Notes under the pieces: model-generated
The model's input: only the letters and a program-made list of their open reading frames with translations
Told to the model about the DNA's origin: nothing
The model's database searches: none
NCBI GenBank assembly: GCA_009841265.1
Contig: VXMB01000009.1
Span: 1,223,911-1,287,910, forward strand
Origin: Gemmatimonadota bacterium
GTDB taxonomy: Bacteria; JAAXHH01
Reading direction: 5' to 3'
Length of the DNA stretch: 64,000 nt
Made by a program: the position numbers and the translations under genes
Part shown: positions 1-8,649 of the stretch, piece after piece
How positions within the stretch are numbered: the first letter of the stretch is position 1
Layout: the number at the start of each line of letters is the position of its first letter

Positions 1-11
1 GTCGACTGGGT

Positions 12-1580
12 TCACGGTGTTTCCTGGGCCTTTTCGTTCCTGCGGATACGGACCTGTCGCCGGCCGCGCCGGATCCACGGATCCAGTACGTCACGCGGAT
101 GAACGGGAAACCCCCGCACGCCCCGCGACCGGTCGAACTGGTAGATACGGGAGGCCTTCCACTTTGTGTAGGGAAAGGACCGCAGGCGGTCACCATCCAG
201 GGCGTCGGTGGCGCCAGGATGACCGCAAGCCTGCACGCCCCGCCGGTACAGATCGTCGGCGACGTCCCGGTCGGACGCGGCCCGGTTCGTTACTTCGGCC
301 GGGTCTTCGGCGGTGTTGAACAGCTGTACCCTGGCGCCGTTAGCAAGGTAAATATACTTCCATTCGCCGCTTCGTACCATGATTTTGAACCGGTCCGTCC
401 CCGGTTCGCCGTAATACCCGAAGAGGGTTTCCCTCGGCGCGGCGCCTCCATCCAGCACGCCGAGCACGTCCACCCCGTCGCGAACCTGGGTCCAGCCGGC
501 GGCGTGGGTGGCAATGGCGAAGAGATCGGTCAGACAAACGAGGTCGTCTCGCCGAACGTCCCTCGGCAGGCGGTCCGGCCAGCTTACCAGGAAGGGCACG
601 CGTGCCGAGACGTCGAAGAAACTCTCCTTCTGCCACGCGGTATGATCCCCGAGGTGGTCGCCGTGGTCCGAGAAGAAGCAGATGATCGTGTTGTCGGCGT
701 CCTCGCGGGCCTCGACGGCGTCCAGGATCCTTCCCAGGCAATCGTCGATATAGGTGATCTCTCCGTAGTAACGGGCCTTGAGCACGCGGGTCAGCGCATC
801 GTTGATTTCATCCGCCCAGATGATCCGGTTCATGAAGGGAATCTGCTCGTCCAGGTGGTCCACGTCCTGGTCGCCGCACACGGGTCCCGGCATGCGGTCG
901 GGGTCGTAGATCCGGTTGAAGGGCACGGGCGGCGCGAAGGGCGGATGGGGACCAATGAAGGACACGAAACCGAAATACGGCCGGTCATCGGACGCGCTCA
1001 GCGCCTCAATCGCGCGGTCAGCGGCCCAGGACTCCACGGTCAGGTGGGCGGGCAGCGGGCTTGCCTGGGGCATGTAGTACATCTCGGTCCGCTCCCCCAT
1101 GAGCGCCTCGATATAGTCGAAATCCGGATGCTCGCGGGCGATCCAGCCCGCGTAGGTGTCTCCGCGCCGCTGCTCCTCGCTTCCATAGAGTTCCTCGCTG
1201 TGGAGCTGGGACGCATAACCCACGTCCTCGTTCCACGGGAAGGTGTGGAACTTCCCCACGCCGAAGGTCCGGTAGCCCGCGGCCGATAGGGTACGGGCGA
1301 GATAGTCCCCGCACCGGCCCTCGAGCGTATCGGCCTGGCCGGGCACGGGCGCGGACCGGCCGTTGCTGAATACGCGGGTCGTGGGCGGATCGCATCCCGT
1401 TCGGATGGTCGTCCGCGCCGCCACGCACACGGGACAGGTCGAGTAGCCCTGGGTAAACGACACGCCGCGCCGTACGAGGCGGTCCATGTTGGGGGTGTAA
1501 ATACGCTCGTTACCCAGTGCGGCGATCGTATCGAAACGCTGCTGGTCCGTCATGATGAAGAGTATGTTGGGACGGGTCAT
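12..1580 (-). CDS. Sulfatase, C-x-A-x-R type
   Basis: Sulfatase-family hydrolase of the alkaline phosphatase superfamily, 522 residues, with no signal peptide, so probably cytoplasmic. The N-terminus MTRPNILFIMTDQQ carries the first metal-binding Asp (D12). The formylglycine motif is CVAAR at residues 52-56: it has Ala where most sulfatases have Pro. The anaerobic maturase (anSME) class is known to accept C/S-x-A/P-x-R; no maturase is in the window. Further on, the second metal site SDHGDHLGDH is intact. The ATG at 1580 overlaps the upstream stop as ATGA, which argues for translational coupling and against the longer reading frame. It is the last gene of the minus-strand sulfatase/PhyH operon. 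The substrate cannot be read from sequence; choline-sulfatase-like or phosphonate-hydrolase-like activity is possible. Confidence 0.9.
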   Translation of the reverse strand: MTRPNILFIMTDQQRFDTIAALGNERIYTPNMDRLVRRGVSFTQGYSTCPVCVAARTTIRTGCDPPTTRVFSNGRSAPVPGQADTLEGRCGDYLARTLSAAGYRTFGVGKFHTFPWNEDVGYASQLHSEELYGSEEQRRGDTYAGWIAREHPDFDYIEALMGERTEMYYMPQASPLPAHLTVESWAADRAIEALSASDDRPYFGFVSFIGPHPPFAPPVPFNRIYDPDRMPGPVCGDQDVDHLDEQIPFMNRIIWADEINDALTRVLKARYYGEITYIDDCLGRILDAVEAREDADNTIICFFSDHGDHLGDHTAWQKESFFDVSARVPFLVSWPDRLPRDVRRDDLVCLTDLFAIATHAAGWTQVRDGVDVLGVLDGGAAPRETLFGYYGEPGTDRFKIMVRSGEWKYIYLANGARVQLFNTAEDPAEVTNRAASDRDVADDLYRRGVQACGHPGATDALDGDRLRSFPYTKWKASRIYQFDRSRGVRGFPVHPRDVLDPWIRRGRRQVRIRRNEKAQETP

Positions 1581-2992
1581 CGGATTTCCTCCTGACGGGC
1601 CTGCCGCCAGATGCGGCCAACCGCGTCCAGCTTCTCGTCGCTCAGGTACCCGTACCGGTTGATCCACACGCCGTCGGCCGGACTCTCCGCCACCACCCGG
1701 AAACGCCGGACGAAATCGTGGTGGGGACCGTAACCATGCATGAGCGGCGTGACGAGCGCGCGCCCGTTCACCTCTGCGCAGACCTGCTTGATCCGCCGCC
1801 GCTGGGCGTTATCGGGGATCGGATGGGGCTCGTCGGGACCGGGATACCCGTAATCGTCGATCCGGGTGGCCGTGATTTCGTCTCCGAGGTCGAAGAGATG
1901 GGCGAGCGCGCGCACCAGGAGCCGTTCGTCCAGACCGGGATTGTGTTCCAGCAGCACCTTTCCCCAGAACTCCACCATCACCGACCAGTGCATGGTATAC
2001 AGCTTGGGGGAAACGGCGTCGCAGGTCTCCGGCGCCACGCGGAAATCGAAACCGGTCCACAGGGTGAGGGGCGTCATGAAGGCGTTGGCCGAAAGCTCCA
2101 TTTCCGGACCGCCGTGCGTCGTGATTACGGACCTCCAGTGCAGCAACAGGTCGCCTGACAGGGCGGATTTAAGGCGCAGCCACTCCACGAATCCGGGGAA
2201 GGACCGGAAGATGGCGGGCAACGTCGACGCACCCCGGCCGGGTCCGCTGAAGTCGAGCAGGTCCCGGTTTTCGAGCCGTCCGTGCAGGTAGTCGTAGGCC
2301 GCAAGTACGTCCCGATGGATAACCTCGTAGTCGAACTGGTTTTCCGAGGCCCATCGCGCCACCTGGGGATTGAAATCCTGGAACGCCTCGTCCAGCTTGT
2401 AACAGGGGTATTCGGGCCAGTCCGGCCGAAAGCCGGTTACGCGGGGATACTGTTCGAGCAGGTCCCGCACGTAGGCATCGATGTAAGCCCGGATCGCTTC
2501 GCTGGCCAGGCAACCCGTGTCGGCCATGCGATCCGGCAGTTGCCCGTCCGGCCTCCGCGGCCGGTCCTCATCCGACAGTCCCGGCGGCGTCGCACCGCTC
2601 AGTTGCAGATAGACCTTGAGCCCGCGGTCCAGCGCCGCGTCGATGAACCGTTCGATCAGGTCGCCGTGGGCGTCCGTCAGTTCGTTGGGTTTTCGGGGCT
2701 TGTACGGGGCATCGCCATAGTACGACAGGCGGGGCCGGTAGCTCGGTGCGCTCCGGACCCAGAGCGAACGCCGGCCCCAGAGCGGCCGGTCGAAGAGGCG
2801 TGGACTGCTGCCGGCGTCGCTGGGCGGCTGGAAGGAACCGACACCTTCCTCGGACGGCGCGGTCACCGTGGGATTCACCGCTACGGCCGTGGCGCCCGCC
2901 CGGTCCACCAGGTTGTCCAGCACGGCCTCCACCCCTTCGTTCAGGATGAAATCGGCCAGGACGGTGATGCCCAGCAGTCGCTTTTCGTTCAT
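1577..2992 (-). CDS. TIM-barrel glycosidase-like protein of unknown function
   Basis: A 471-residue protein without signal peptide or membrane segment. I do not recognise a named family with certainty. The N-terminal half has an alternating beta/alpha layout typical of TIM barrels: a start LLGITVLADFILNEG, then a stretch describing a long helix plus strand (FIDAALDRGLKVYLQLSGA), and an acidic segment FRPDWPEYPCYKLDEAF that resembles the acid/base region of glycoside-hydrolase-like proteins. It overlaps the downstream sulfatase by 4 bases (ATGA) and follows another sulfatase by about 100 bases, so it is probably co-expressed with them. Desulfation and glycan cleavage acting together is one reading, but this is inference from neighbours only. 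Confidence 0.6.
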   Translation of the reverse strand: MNEKRLLGITVLADFILNEGVEAVLDNLVDRAGATAVAVNPTVTAPSEEGVGSFQPPSDAGSSPRLFDRPLWGRRSLWVRSAPSYRPRLSYYGDAPYKPRKPNELTDAHGDLIERFIDAALDRGLKVYLQLSGATPPGLSDEDRPRRPDGQLPDRMADTGCLASEAIRAYIDAYVRDLLEQYPRVTGFRPDWPEYPCYKLDEAFQDFNPQVARWASENQFDYEVIHRDVLAAYDYLHGRLENRDLLDFSGPGRGASTLPAIFRSFPGFVEWLRLKSALSGDLLLHWRSVITTHGGPEMELSANAFMTPLTLWTGFDFRVAPETCDAVSPKLYTMHWSVMVEFWGKVLLEHNPGLDERLLVRALAHLFDLGDEITATRIDDYGYPGPDEPHPIPDNAQRRRIKQVCAEVNGRALVTPLMHGYGPHHDFVRRFRVVAESPADGVWINRYGYLSDEKLDAVGRIWRQARQEEIR

Positions 2993-3099
2993 ATTTCACC
3001 GGTGGGTCGGCATTCATCTGTCATGGTTGGATCGCCGATCGGCATTCAGTCGTCGGACGTCTTTCGGATGTCGGATGCCCTTCAGTCGGCGGTCGTCAT

Positions 3100-4449
3100 T
3101 CAGCCGTTTGACGCCATGGACTCGAGCTGCGACTCGACGAATCGGTCCGCCCGGTCGTCCTCAGCCTCGGGATCGCAGATCGTGCGGAGTTCCCTATCCA
3201 GATCGGCAGCGACCGCCGGGTAGGCTTCGTACACGTTGTTCAATTCATCCGGATCGTGTTCCAGGTCGAACAACTGGTGGGGCGCACCGACGTGATGGAT
3301 GTATTTCCACTTGCCCCTGCGGATCATGAAGGCGCTGTGCCTCGCCCCGTGGCCATGGTATTCCGAGAACACCGCGCGCTGTTCATCAACCGCGGGCAGG
3401 TGTTGCAGCGGAGTACCCGCCCAGTCTGCCGGCCGTTCGGCGCCGGTAGACGCGAAGAGGCTCGCCTGGACGTCGTGGAGGTCCACGGGCGTCGACGCCC
3501 TCAGCCCGGTTGGGAAATCGGGTCCCGCCGCGATGCAGGGGACTCGGCTCGCGTCTTCGTAGAGGGAGCATTTCCACCACATTCCGAACTTTCCGAGCAT
3601 CTCCCCATGGTCGGACGTGTAGATCACATTGGTGTCATCGTACAGCCCCGCTGCCTGCAGCGCCTCGACCAGCCGCGCCAGTTGCCGGTCCACGAAGGTC
3701 ACGCAGGCAAGATAACCCCTCCGCTGGCCCCGTACCTGGTCCTCGGTGAACCGGTCCGTCTGGAAATGTTCGCGCACTTCAAGGGCCCGGGGGTGGGCGG
3801 CCGTTTCCTCTTCGACCCCAAATACCGGAAGATCGCCGCCCTGGGGATAGAGATCCCACAGCTCCTGCGAGGTGTAGTGGGGGAAATGGGGATGGATGAT
3901 GTTTACCGTGAGCGTCCAGGGCATTCCCAGCGAAGGCGCGACATTCGTCAGCCAGTCAATGGCGGCGTCGACGCGTTCAAGATCGAGGTTGAGATGCGTT
4001 TCCTTCACCCCGAACTGCGCGGCCCGTTCCGCGGCGGCCTGTCGAATCCGGAAAGGCCGGCGGCCGATTTCCGGGTCCCCGGCGCCCGTTTTCTCCGAGG
4101 CGCGCAGCGTTTCCCGGAAGCCCAGGTCGCCGCTCGGCGCGTAGACGTGCGTCTTGCCTGCGTGCACGGAATGCACACCCTGTTCCGCCAGCGCCCGGCC
4201 GTAGGTGGGGATATCCGGATCGACGCCGATCGTGCAGTTGGAGTAGGTCTGGATCTCATGGACCCTTCGCCCCGACATGAAGGCCGATCTGCTGGGCGTG
4301 CACAGTGGGGAGGGGCAGTACGCATTCTCGTAGGTGACGCCGTTCGCCGCCAGCCGGTTCATGGCGGGGGTCTGAACGTACGGATGACCGTAGACCGAGG
4401 AATAAAACGGATTGTGCTCGTCGGAGATGAGCAGGAGGACATTGGCCAT
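3100..4449 (-). CDS. Sulfatase, canonical C-x-P-x-R type
   Basis: Sulfatase-family hydrolase, 449 residues from the ATG at 4449, no signal peptide. The start MANVLLLISDEHN supplies the first metal Asp (D10). The formylglycine motif CTPSR is at residues 50-54, followed by SAFMSGRR as usual. A second metal site YTSDHGEMLGKFG is present. The longer open frame upstream runs into the PhyH gene and lacks family similarity, so the start at 4449, 8 bases after the PhyH stop, is preferred. The gene sits between a PhyH dioxygenase and the TIM-barrel-like protein in the same operon. Substrate unknown; it is clearly divergent from the other two sulfatases here, suggesting separate sulfate esters are processed. 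Confidence 0.92.
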   Translation of the reverse strand: MANVLLLISDEHNPFYSSVYGHPYVQTPAMNRLAANGVTYENAYCPSPLCTPSRSAFMSGRRVHEIQTYSNCTIGVDPDIPTYGRALAEQGVHSVHAGKTHVYAPSGDLGFRETLRASEKTGAGDPEIGRRPFRIRQAAAERAAQFGVKETHLNLDLERVDAAIDWLTNVAPSLGMPWTLTVNIIHPHFPHYTSQELWDLYPQGGDLPVFGVEEETAAHPRALEVREHFQTDRFTEDQVRGQRRGYLACVTFVDRQLARLVEALQAAGLYDDTNVIYTSDHGEMLGKFGMWWKCSLYEDASRVPCIAAGPDFPTGLRASTPVDLHDVQASLFASTGAERPADWAGTPLQHLPAVDEQRAVFSEYHGHGARHSAFMIRRGKWKYIHHVGAPHQLFDLEHDPDELNNVYEAYPAVAADLDRELRTICDPEAEDDRADRFVESQLESMASNG

Positions 4450-4457
4450 GAAGGACC

Positions 4458-5282
4458 CTACTTCCCGTCGAGGAAAGCCTTCAGGGGCACGTCTTCGTCT
4501 TCCGGAAGATAGTAGCTGAGGGCGTCTCCCACCTCGCCGATAAGCTGTTTTTGCAACGGCGAGCAGCGGTCCACGAGGGACTTCGGCATCTGGATGTAAT
4601 CCATGGGCTTGACCCAGCGGTAGGCGTACCCCATGAAGACGGTCCGCCGGTCGTGCCCGCACCAGTTATGCCCGATGCTGTGGAAGGTACGCTGTTCGAA
4701 CATGAAAGCGCTGCCCGCGGGCAGGGTCATCTGGATGGCGCCGTAGGGCCAGCCCGTGGCCGGGTCCCTGGGCGGCTCGCCGGTGATCCGGTTGCTGCCG
4801 GGCACCAGCGCCGTAGCGCCGGAGGCGGGGTCCGTCTGGTCGCTCAGCACGTAGGCGATCTTGAGCAGAATGCGGGGATGAGGTTCCTGCATTTCGACGA
4901 AGGACCGGCCGCCGTCCCGGTGCATGCCGTGCCCGCGCTTGGAATCCTCCGACGGCTCCTCCCCCGACGGCAGGACGATGAGCTGGGAGGTGATCATCTG
5001 GATGTTCCAGCTGAGCGCGCCCCAGGCCAGAGGGACGGTCGATGGCCAGTCGAGCAGTTGCAGGAAGGCGTCGTGGGTAATAATGCAATTTCGAATGTTC
5101 AGATCGCCGTTTTTCCCCAGCGTGCCTTCTTTCCGGTGCCGGTCGTACACTTCATCGACGGCTTCGTTCAATTCCGCGACGACAGTGGAAGGAAGGGCGT
5201 CTTCGATGACCAGGTAGCCGTACTGGTCGAAGTGGTCCCGCTGTTCGTCGGTTATCACGGTGTACTGGTGCCTGTTATCCAT
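4458..5282 (-). CDS. Phytanoyl-CoA dioxygenase (PhyH) family protein
   Basis: Fe(II)/2-oxoglutarate-dependent oxygenase of the PhyH family, 274 residues. The iron triad is visible as H121-x-D123 (MHRDGG) and distal His201 (RTFHSIGHN), with Arg212/213 placed for 2-oxoglutarate binding. The ATG at 5282 is preceded by GGAGG 13 bases away; an in-frame ATG at 5315 would add 11 residues. Bacterial PhyH proteins hydroxylate diverse small molecules, so the substrate is not implied by the name. It lies 8 bases before the C-x-P-x-R sulfatase gene and about 50 bases after the binding-protein gene, in the same transcription direction. A second PhyH protein in the window (14734-15498) is only distantly similar. 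Confidence 0.85.
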   Translation of the reverse strand: MDNRHQYTVITDEQRDHFDQYGYLVIEDALPSTVVAELNEAVDEVYDRHRKEGTLGKNGDLNIRNCIITHDAFLQLLDWPSTVPLAWGALSWNIQMITSQLIVLPSGEEPSEDSKRGHGMHRDGGRSFVEMQEPHPRILLKIAYVLSDQTDPASGATALVPGSNRITGEPPRDPATGWPYGAIQMTLPAGSAFMFEQRTFHSIGHNWCGHDRRTVFMGYAYRWVKPMDYIQMPKSLVDRCSPLQKQLIGEVGDALSYYLPEDEDVPLKAFLDGK

Positions 5283-5329
5283 GTCAGTAATCGATCCTCC
5301 GGTCTCAGCGTGCATATCGCCGGGGCGTC

Positions 5330-7126
5330 TCAGTAGTCGATGCGCCGGCCGCTGTCCACGGCCTCCTGGCCGATGTAAAGGTCGTAGTACGTGTTCGCGT
5401 TCCGGTAATTGGGGAAGTTGCCCCACCGGTCTTCACGGAAACCCTTCAGCCAAGGCTTGCGTAACTGGTAGGTCTTGACATGCCACAGGAAGACGGCCGC
5501 AGCCTCGGAGGCGAGTATCCCCTCGGCCTCGTCGTACATCGCCAGGCGTGCCTCGTGGTTCAGGTCTCCGGCGGCCGCGTCGATCAGACGGTCGAATTCC
5601 GGATTCAGCCAGTCGTGGCGCGTGTAACCTTTGGGCTGTGAACGCCAGATGATGCCCAGCATGCTGTGGGGATCGGGGAAGTCGTAGTTGAACCCGATTA
5701 TGCTCATGGGAAACTCCCAGTTGTACATAGCCGACCGGTACGCCGCGCCTTCCGTGTTCCGGATATCGATCTGGATATTCAGGTTCTCCTTGAGCATCTC
5801 CTGGATCGCCTGGGACGCCTGGCTGATGGCGGAAGCGGGGGTGGCGTCGGCGAGCCAGAGATCCATCCGCGGGAAACCCCTGCCGTCCGGATAGCCGGCT
5901 TCGGCGAGCAGCTGGCGGGCGAGGTCCACGTCGAACCGCTGGTGGTCCCTGTACTTGTCACCCACGTAGCCGGGGAAATGAAGCGGCAGCATGGTGTAGG
6001 CGGGGATCATCATGCCCTGGAGAATCGTCTCGTTCAGCGACACCTGGTCGATGGCGTGGGCGAAGGCCTGGCGGACCTTGAGGTTGTCGAAAGGGGGCTC
6101 ACGCGTCCGGAAGAACAGGTAGATCGTCGTAAACTGGTCGTAGGACCACGCCGGTTCGCTCCACTCCGGGTCGTCGCGCAGGCCGCCGTAGACCATGGGA
6201 CTGACGTCGATCACGTCGATCTCGTCGTTTTCATAGGGCAGCAGGCCCATGTCGTTCGCCGCGCTGGCCGATCCGACCATGGCGTTGAATATGCGGACGA
6301 TCTGGCGGAGATGTCCGGGATTGGAGCCCGTGTAATGAGGGTTCAGGCCGAAAGTCATGTACTGGCCCGTTTTCCACGTCTCGAGCTGGAAGGGGCCGTT
6401 GGTCAGGCAGGTGCCGGCAAGCGCCCACTGATCCCCGTATTTCTCCACCTGCCAGGGCGGGACGGGCGCGGAAGTAAGGTAGGCGGTGATATGGGGCAGG
6501 AAGGCGCAGGACTGCTCCGTCTCGATGACCAGGGTGTAGTCATCCAGGGCCCGGACGCCCACGGTGTCTACGTCGTCCGTTTCCCGCTGGTTGTAGGCCC
6601 GGGCGCCCTTGATGTCGTAATAGAGAAAGGCATAGACGTTGCCGGCGTTGGGATGGAGAAACCGCTTGAAGGTGTATTCGAAATCGTGGGCCGTGACGGG
6701 CCGGCCATCGCTCCACCGGCCGTCCCGGCGCAGGTGAAAGGTCCAGGTCTTGCCGTCCTCGGAGGGTTCCCACGACTGAGCGGCGCCGGGAATCAGCTCC
6801 CCGTTCAGTCCGAACATGACGAGCCGCTCGAAGTGGAATTCGCTTCCGCCCGCCACGTAGATCGAGACGCCCTGGTCCATGCTCTTGGGTTCCGCGGCCA
6901 TGTACCGGAACACCTGGTACTCGAGGGGCGCGGCGTCATCGGGCAGGCGCTCCATCAGCGCGGCGTGGGCCGCCTCCTTCATTTCCGCGGTCTGGCCGAA
7001 GAACAGCGCGGGAGCGCTATCGTCGACATCGTCCGGTGCCGGCTGGCCGCCGCAGTTCACTGACCACAGTGCGAAGGCGAACAGGAGCGTCGCCGGGAAA
7101 CGTCGCAGGACTAGCGTCTTCTTCAT
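5330..7126 (-). CDS. ABC transporter substrate-binding protein, oligopeptide type (orphan)
   Basis: Extracytoplasmic solute-binding protein of the SBP_bac_5 (OppA/DppA) family, 598 residues. The N-terminus is a signal sequence (MKKTLVLRRF then a hydrophobic run) ending in SVNCGG, a weak lipobox, so it is probably a lipoprotein. The family pattern is clear: a pre-domain with W/F-rich WSDGRPVTAHDFEYTFKRF, then AFAHAID, and a C-terminal peptide-cleft region. It is strongly similar along its length to the protein at 16858-18519 (shared DAAPLE, IPGAA, KGARA segments). No permease or ATPase gene is in the window, so it is an orphan that either uses transport proteins encoded elsewhere or acts as a sensor. 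It lies between a sulfatase and the PhyH gene in the operon. Confidence 0.88.
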   Translation of the reverse strand: MKKTLVLRRFPATLLFAFALWSVNCGGQPAPDDVDDSAPALFFGQTAEMKEAAHAALMERLPDDAAPLEYQVFRYMAAEPKSMDQGVSIYVAGGSEFHFERLVMFGLNGELIPGAAQSWEPSEDGKTWTFHLRRDGRWSDGRPVTAHDFEYTFKRFLHPNAGNVYAFLYYDIKGARAYNQRETDDVDTVGVRALDDYTLVIETEQSCAFLPHITAYLTSAPVPPWQVEKYGDQWALAGTCLTNGPFQLETWKTGQYMTFGLNPHYTGSNPGHLRQIVRIFNAMVGSASAANDMGLLPYENDEIDVIDVSPMVYGGLRDDPEWSEPAWSYDQFTTIYLFFRTREPPFDNLKVRQAFAHAIDQVSLNETILQGMMIPAYTMLPLHFPGYVGDKYRDHQRFDVDLARQLLAEAGYPDGRGFPRMDLWLADATPASAISQASQAIQEMLKENLNIQIDIRNTEGAAYRSAMYNWEFPMSIIGFNYDFPDPHSMLGIIWRSQPKGYTRHDWLNPEFDRLIDAAAGDLNHEARLAMYDEAEGILASEAAAVFLWHVKTYQLRKPWLKGFREDRWGNFPNYRNANTYYDLYIGQEAVDSGRRIDY

Positions 7127-7167
7127 GATCTTTCCATCCTAAGCTTCGGGCGGATGGTTACGTCTGC

Positions 7168-8649
7168 CTATGCGCCGGGCGGATCGATCCCCAGGCGGGT
7201 GAACTGTTCCGGCATGGCCTCGCAGGCCTGCAGATGCCGGGCGATCCGTTCTGTGAACCGGGCTTCCAGCGCCGGATCTTCTATGGGGTGCTGCTGCGCG
7301 GGGTCCTCCACCACGTCGAAAAGCTGGTTCCGCCCCGCGTAGGACGCTTCGTCGGGGTGGTGCCGCGGGACCTTCCCGTCGATGGGGATCTTGTACAACG
7401 GGAGGTTGTAGGTGTGGCCGAAGTACCGGCCCGTTTCGACCCGGTCGTACACCTCCCTGGGATACCAGCGGTTCAAACCGCCCGTGGGCATGGCCGTGTA
7501 CGCGTACAGCGGTCCCGCGTCTTCGTTGACCGGGTTGCGCATGTACACGAACTTCCCGTCCGTTAAGTTCATGGCCATTCCGAAATAACCGAAGATCCCG
7601 TCCTCCCGGACGCCGTCGCCGTCCAGCACCTTTCGCAGGGACCGACCCTGGACGTGGGGCGGCGCCGGGGTATCGAAATAGTCGAGAAAGGTCGGCATCA
7701 GGTCGATGGTCTGCGTGAGCGCTCCGGTGCGCGTGCCGGCCCGCTCGTTGCCGGGCAGGCTCGCGATCAGCGGTATCCGGACGATCTCGTTGTACAGGGG
7801 CATGATGTTCTTCATCCAGAAGTCATGCTCCGCCAGCATGGTCCCGTGGTCCGTGGTGAACACGACCAGCGTGTCGTCCCACAGTCCCAGGTCGTCGAGC
7901 GTGTCGAATATCCTGCCCACCCAGTGGTCCGTCATCGTGAGCAGCCCGGCGTAGCACTTCCGGATGTGTTCGACCGCCTCAGGGGATTCGTGGACCTCGT
8001 CGTAGCTGGGCCAGTCGTAGAACGGTCCGTCGTAGTCGTCGCCGTACATGGCCCGGTATTTCTCGGTGCAGTAGAAGGGTTCGTGAGGATCGAAGATCTC
8101 GACCTGCAGGAACCAGTCGTCGGACGCCCGGTTCGTCTTCAGCCAATCGATGGCCGCCTGCGCGGTCTTCGGACCGGAAAAATCCTCTTCGCGCTGCTGC
8201 AGTTTGCGGTTGCCGTAATTCTGCTGGCTGAGTTGCCCCAGGTGGTCGGGCAGCGCCATGCGGTCCACGTGGGACGCCCACCAGTCGTTCTCCTGGCCGC
8301 GGAAGAAGTCCCAGGTGTTGAACGCCGTGTGATAGTTCTCGCCCCCGAGTTCGAAGTAGTGGTAATGATCGGTCAGCAGGTGGGTGAAGACGTCATGCTT
8401 CCGCAACTCGCCCGGCAGCGTATCGTCGTAGGGTTCGATGGGGCCCCAGCCCCGGTAGATGAAGTTGTACCGCCCGGTCATGAACTCTCGCCGCGCGGGC
8501 ATGCAGGGCAGCGATCCAACCCAGTGGTTGTCGAAAACGACACCCCGTTCGGCCAGGCGGTCCAGTGCGGGCGTATGCACCCAGTCGTTACCGTAGGTCG
8601 AAAGGTAATCCCGGCGAACGGTATCAAGCACGATAAATACGCATTTCAT
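7168..8649 (-). CDS. Sulfatase, canonical C-x-P-x-R type
   Basis: Sulfatase-family hydrolase, 493 residues, no signal peptide. The start MKCVFIVLDTVRRD provides the first metal Asp (D9). The formylglycine motif is CMPAR (residues 49-53) followed by REFMTGR. The second metal site FTTDHGTMLAEHD is present. The start ATG at 8649 shares one base with the stop of the RraA-like gene, which indicates coupled translation. It is the second gene of the operon. The three sulfatases here have different lengths and little similarity outside the motifs, so they are not recent duplicates. Substrate not predictable from sequence. Confidence 0.92.
   Translation of the reverse strand: MKCVFIVLDTVRRDYLSTYGNDWVHTPALDRLAERGVVFDNHWVGSLPCMPARREFMTGRYNFIYRGWGPIEPYDDTLPGELRKHDVFTHLLTDHYHYFELGGENYHTAFNTWDFFRGQENDWWASHVDRMALPDHLGQLSQQNYGNRKLQQREEDFSGPKTAQAAIDWLKTNRASDDWFLQVEIFDPHEPFYCTEKYRAMYGDDYDGPFYDWPSYDEVHESPEAVEHIRKCYAGLLTMTDHWVGRIFDTLDDLGLWDDTLVVFTTDHGTMLAEHDFWMKNIMPLYNEIVRIPLIASLPGNERAGTRTGALTQTIDLMPTFLDYFDTPAPPHVQGRSLRKVLDGDGVREDGIFGYFGMAMNLTDGKFVYMRNPVNEDAGPLYAYTAMPTGGLNRWYPREVYDRVETGRYFGHTYNLPLYKIPIDGKVPRHHPDEASYAGRNQLFDVVEDPAQQHPIEDPALEARFTERIARHLQACEAMPEQFTRLGIDPPGA

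Noticed and set aside
99..1289. Long antisense open frames over the sulfatases and many other genes
   Set aside because: Expected in GC-rich DNA opposite real genes. They show no family motifs and no Shine-Dalgarno, while the opposite strand has clear catalytic motifs.
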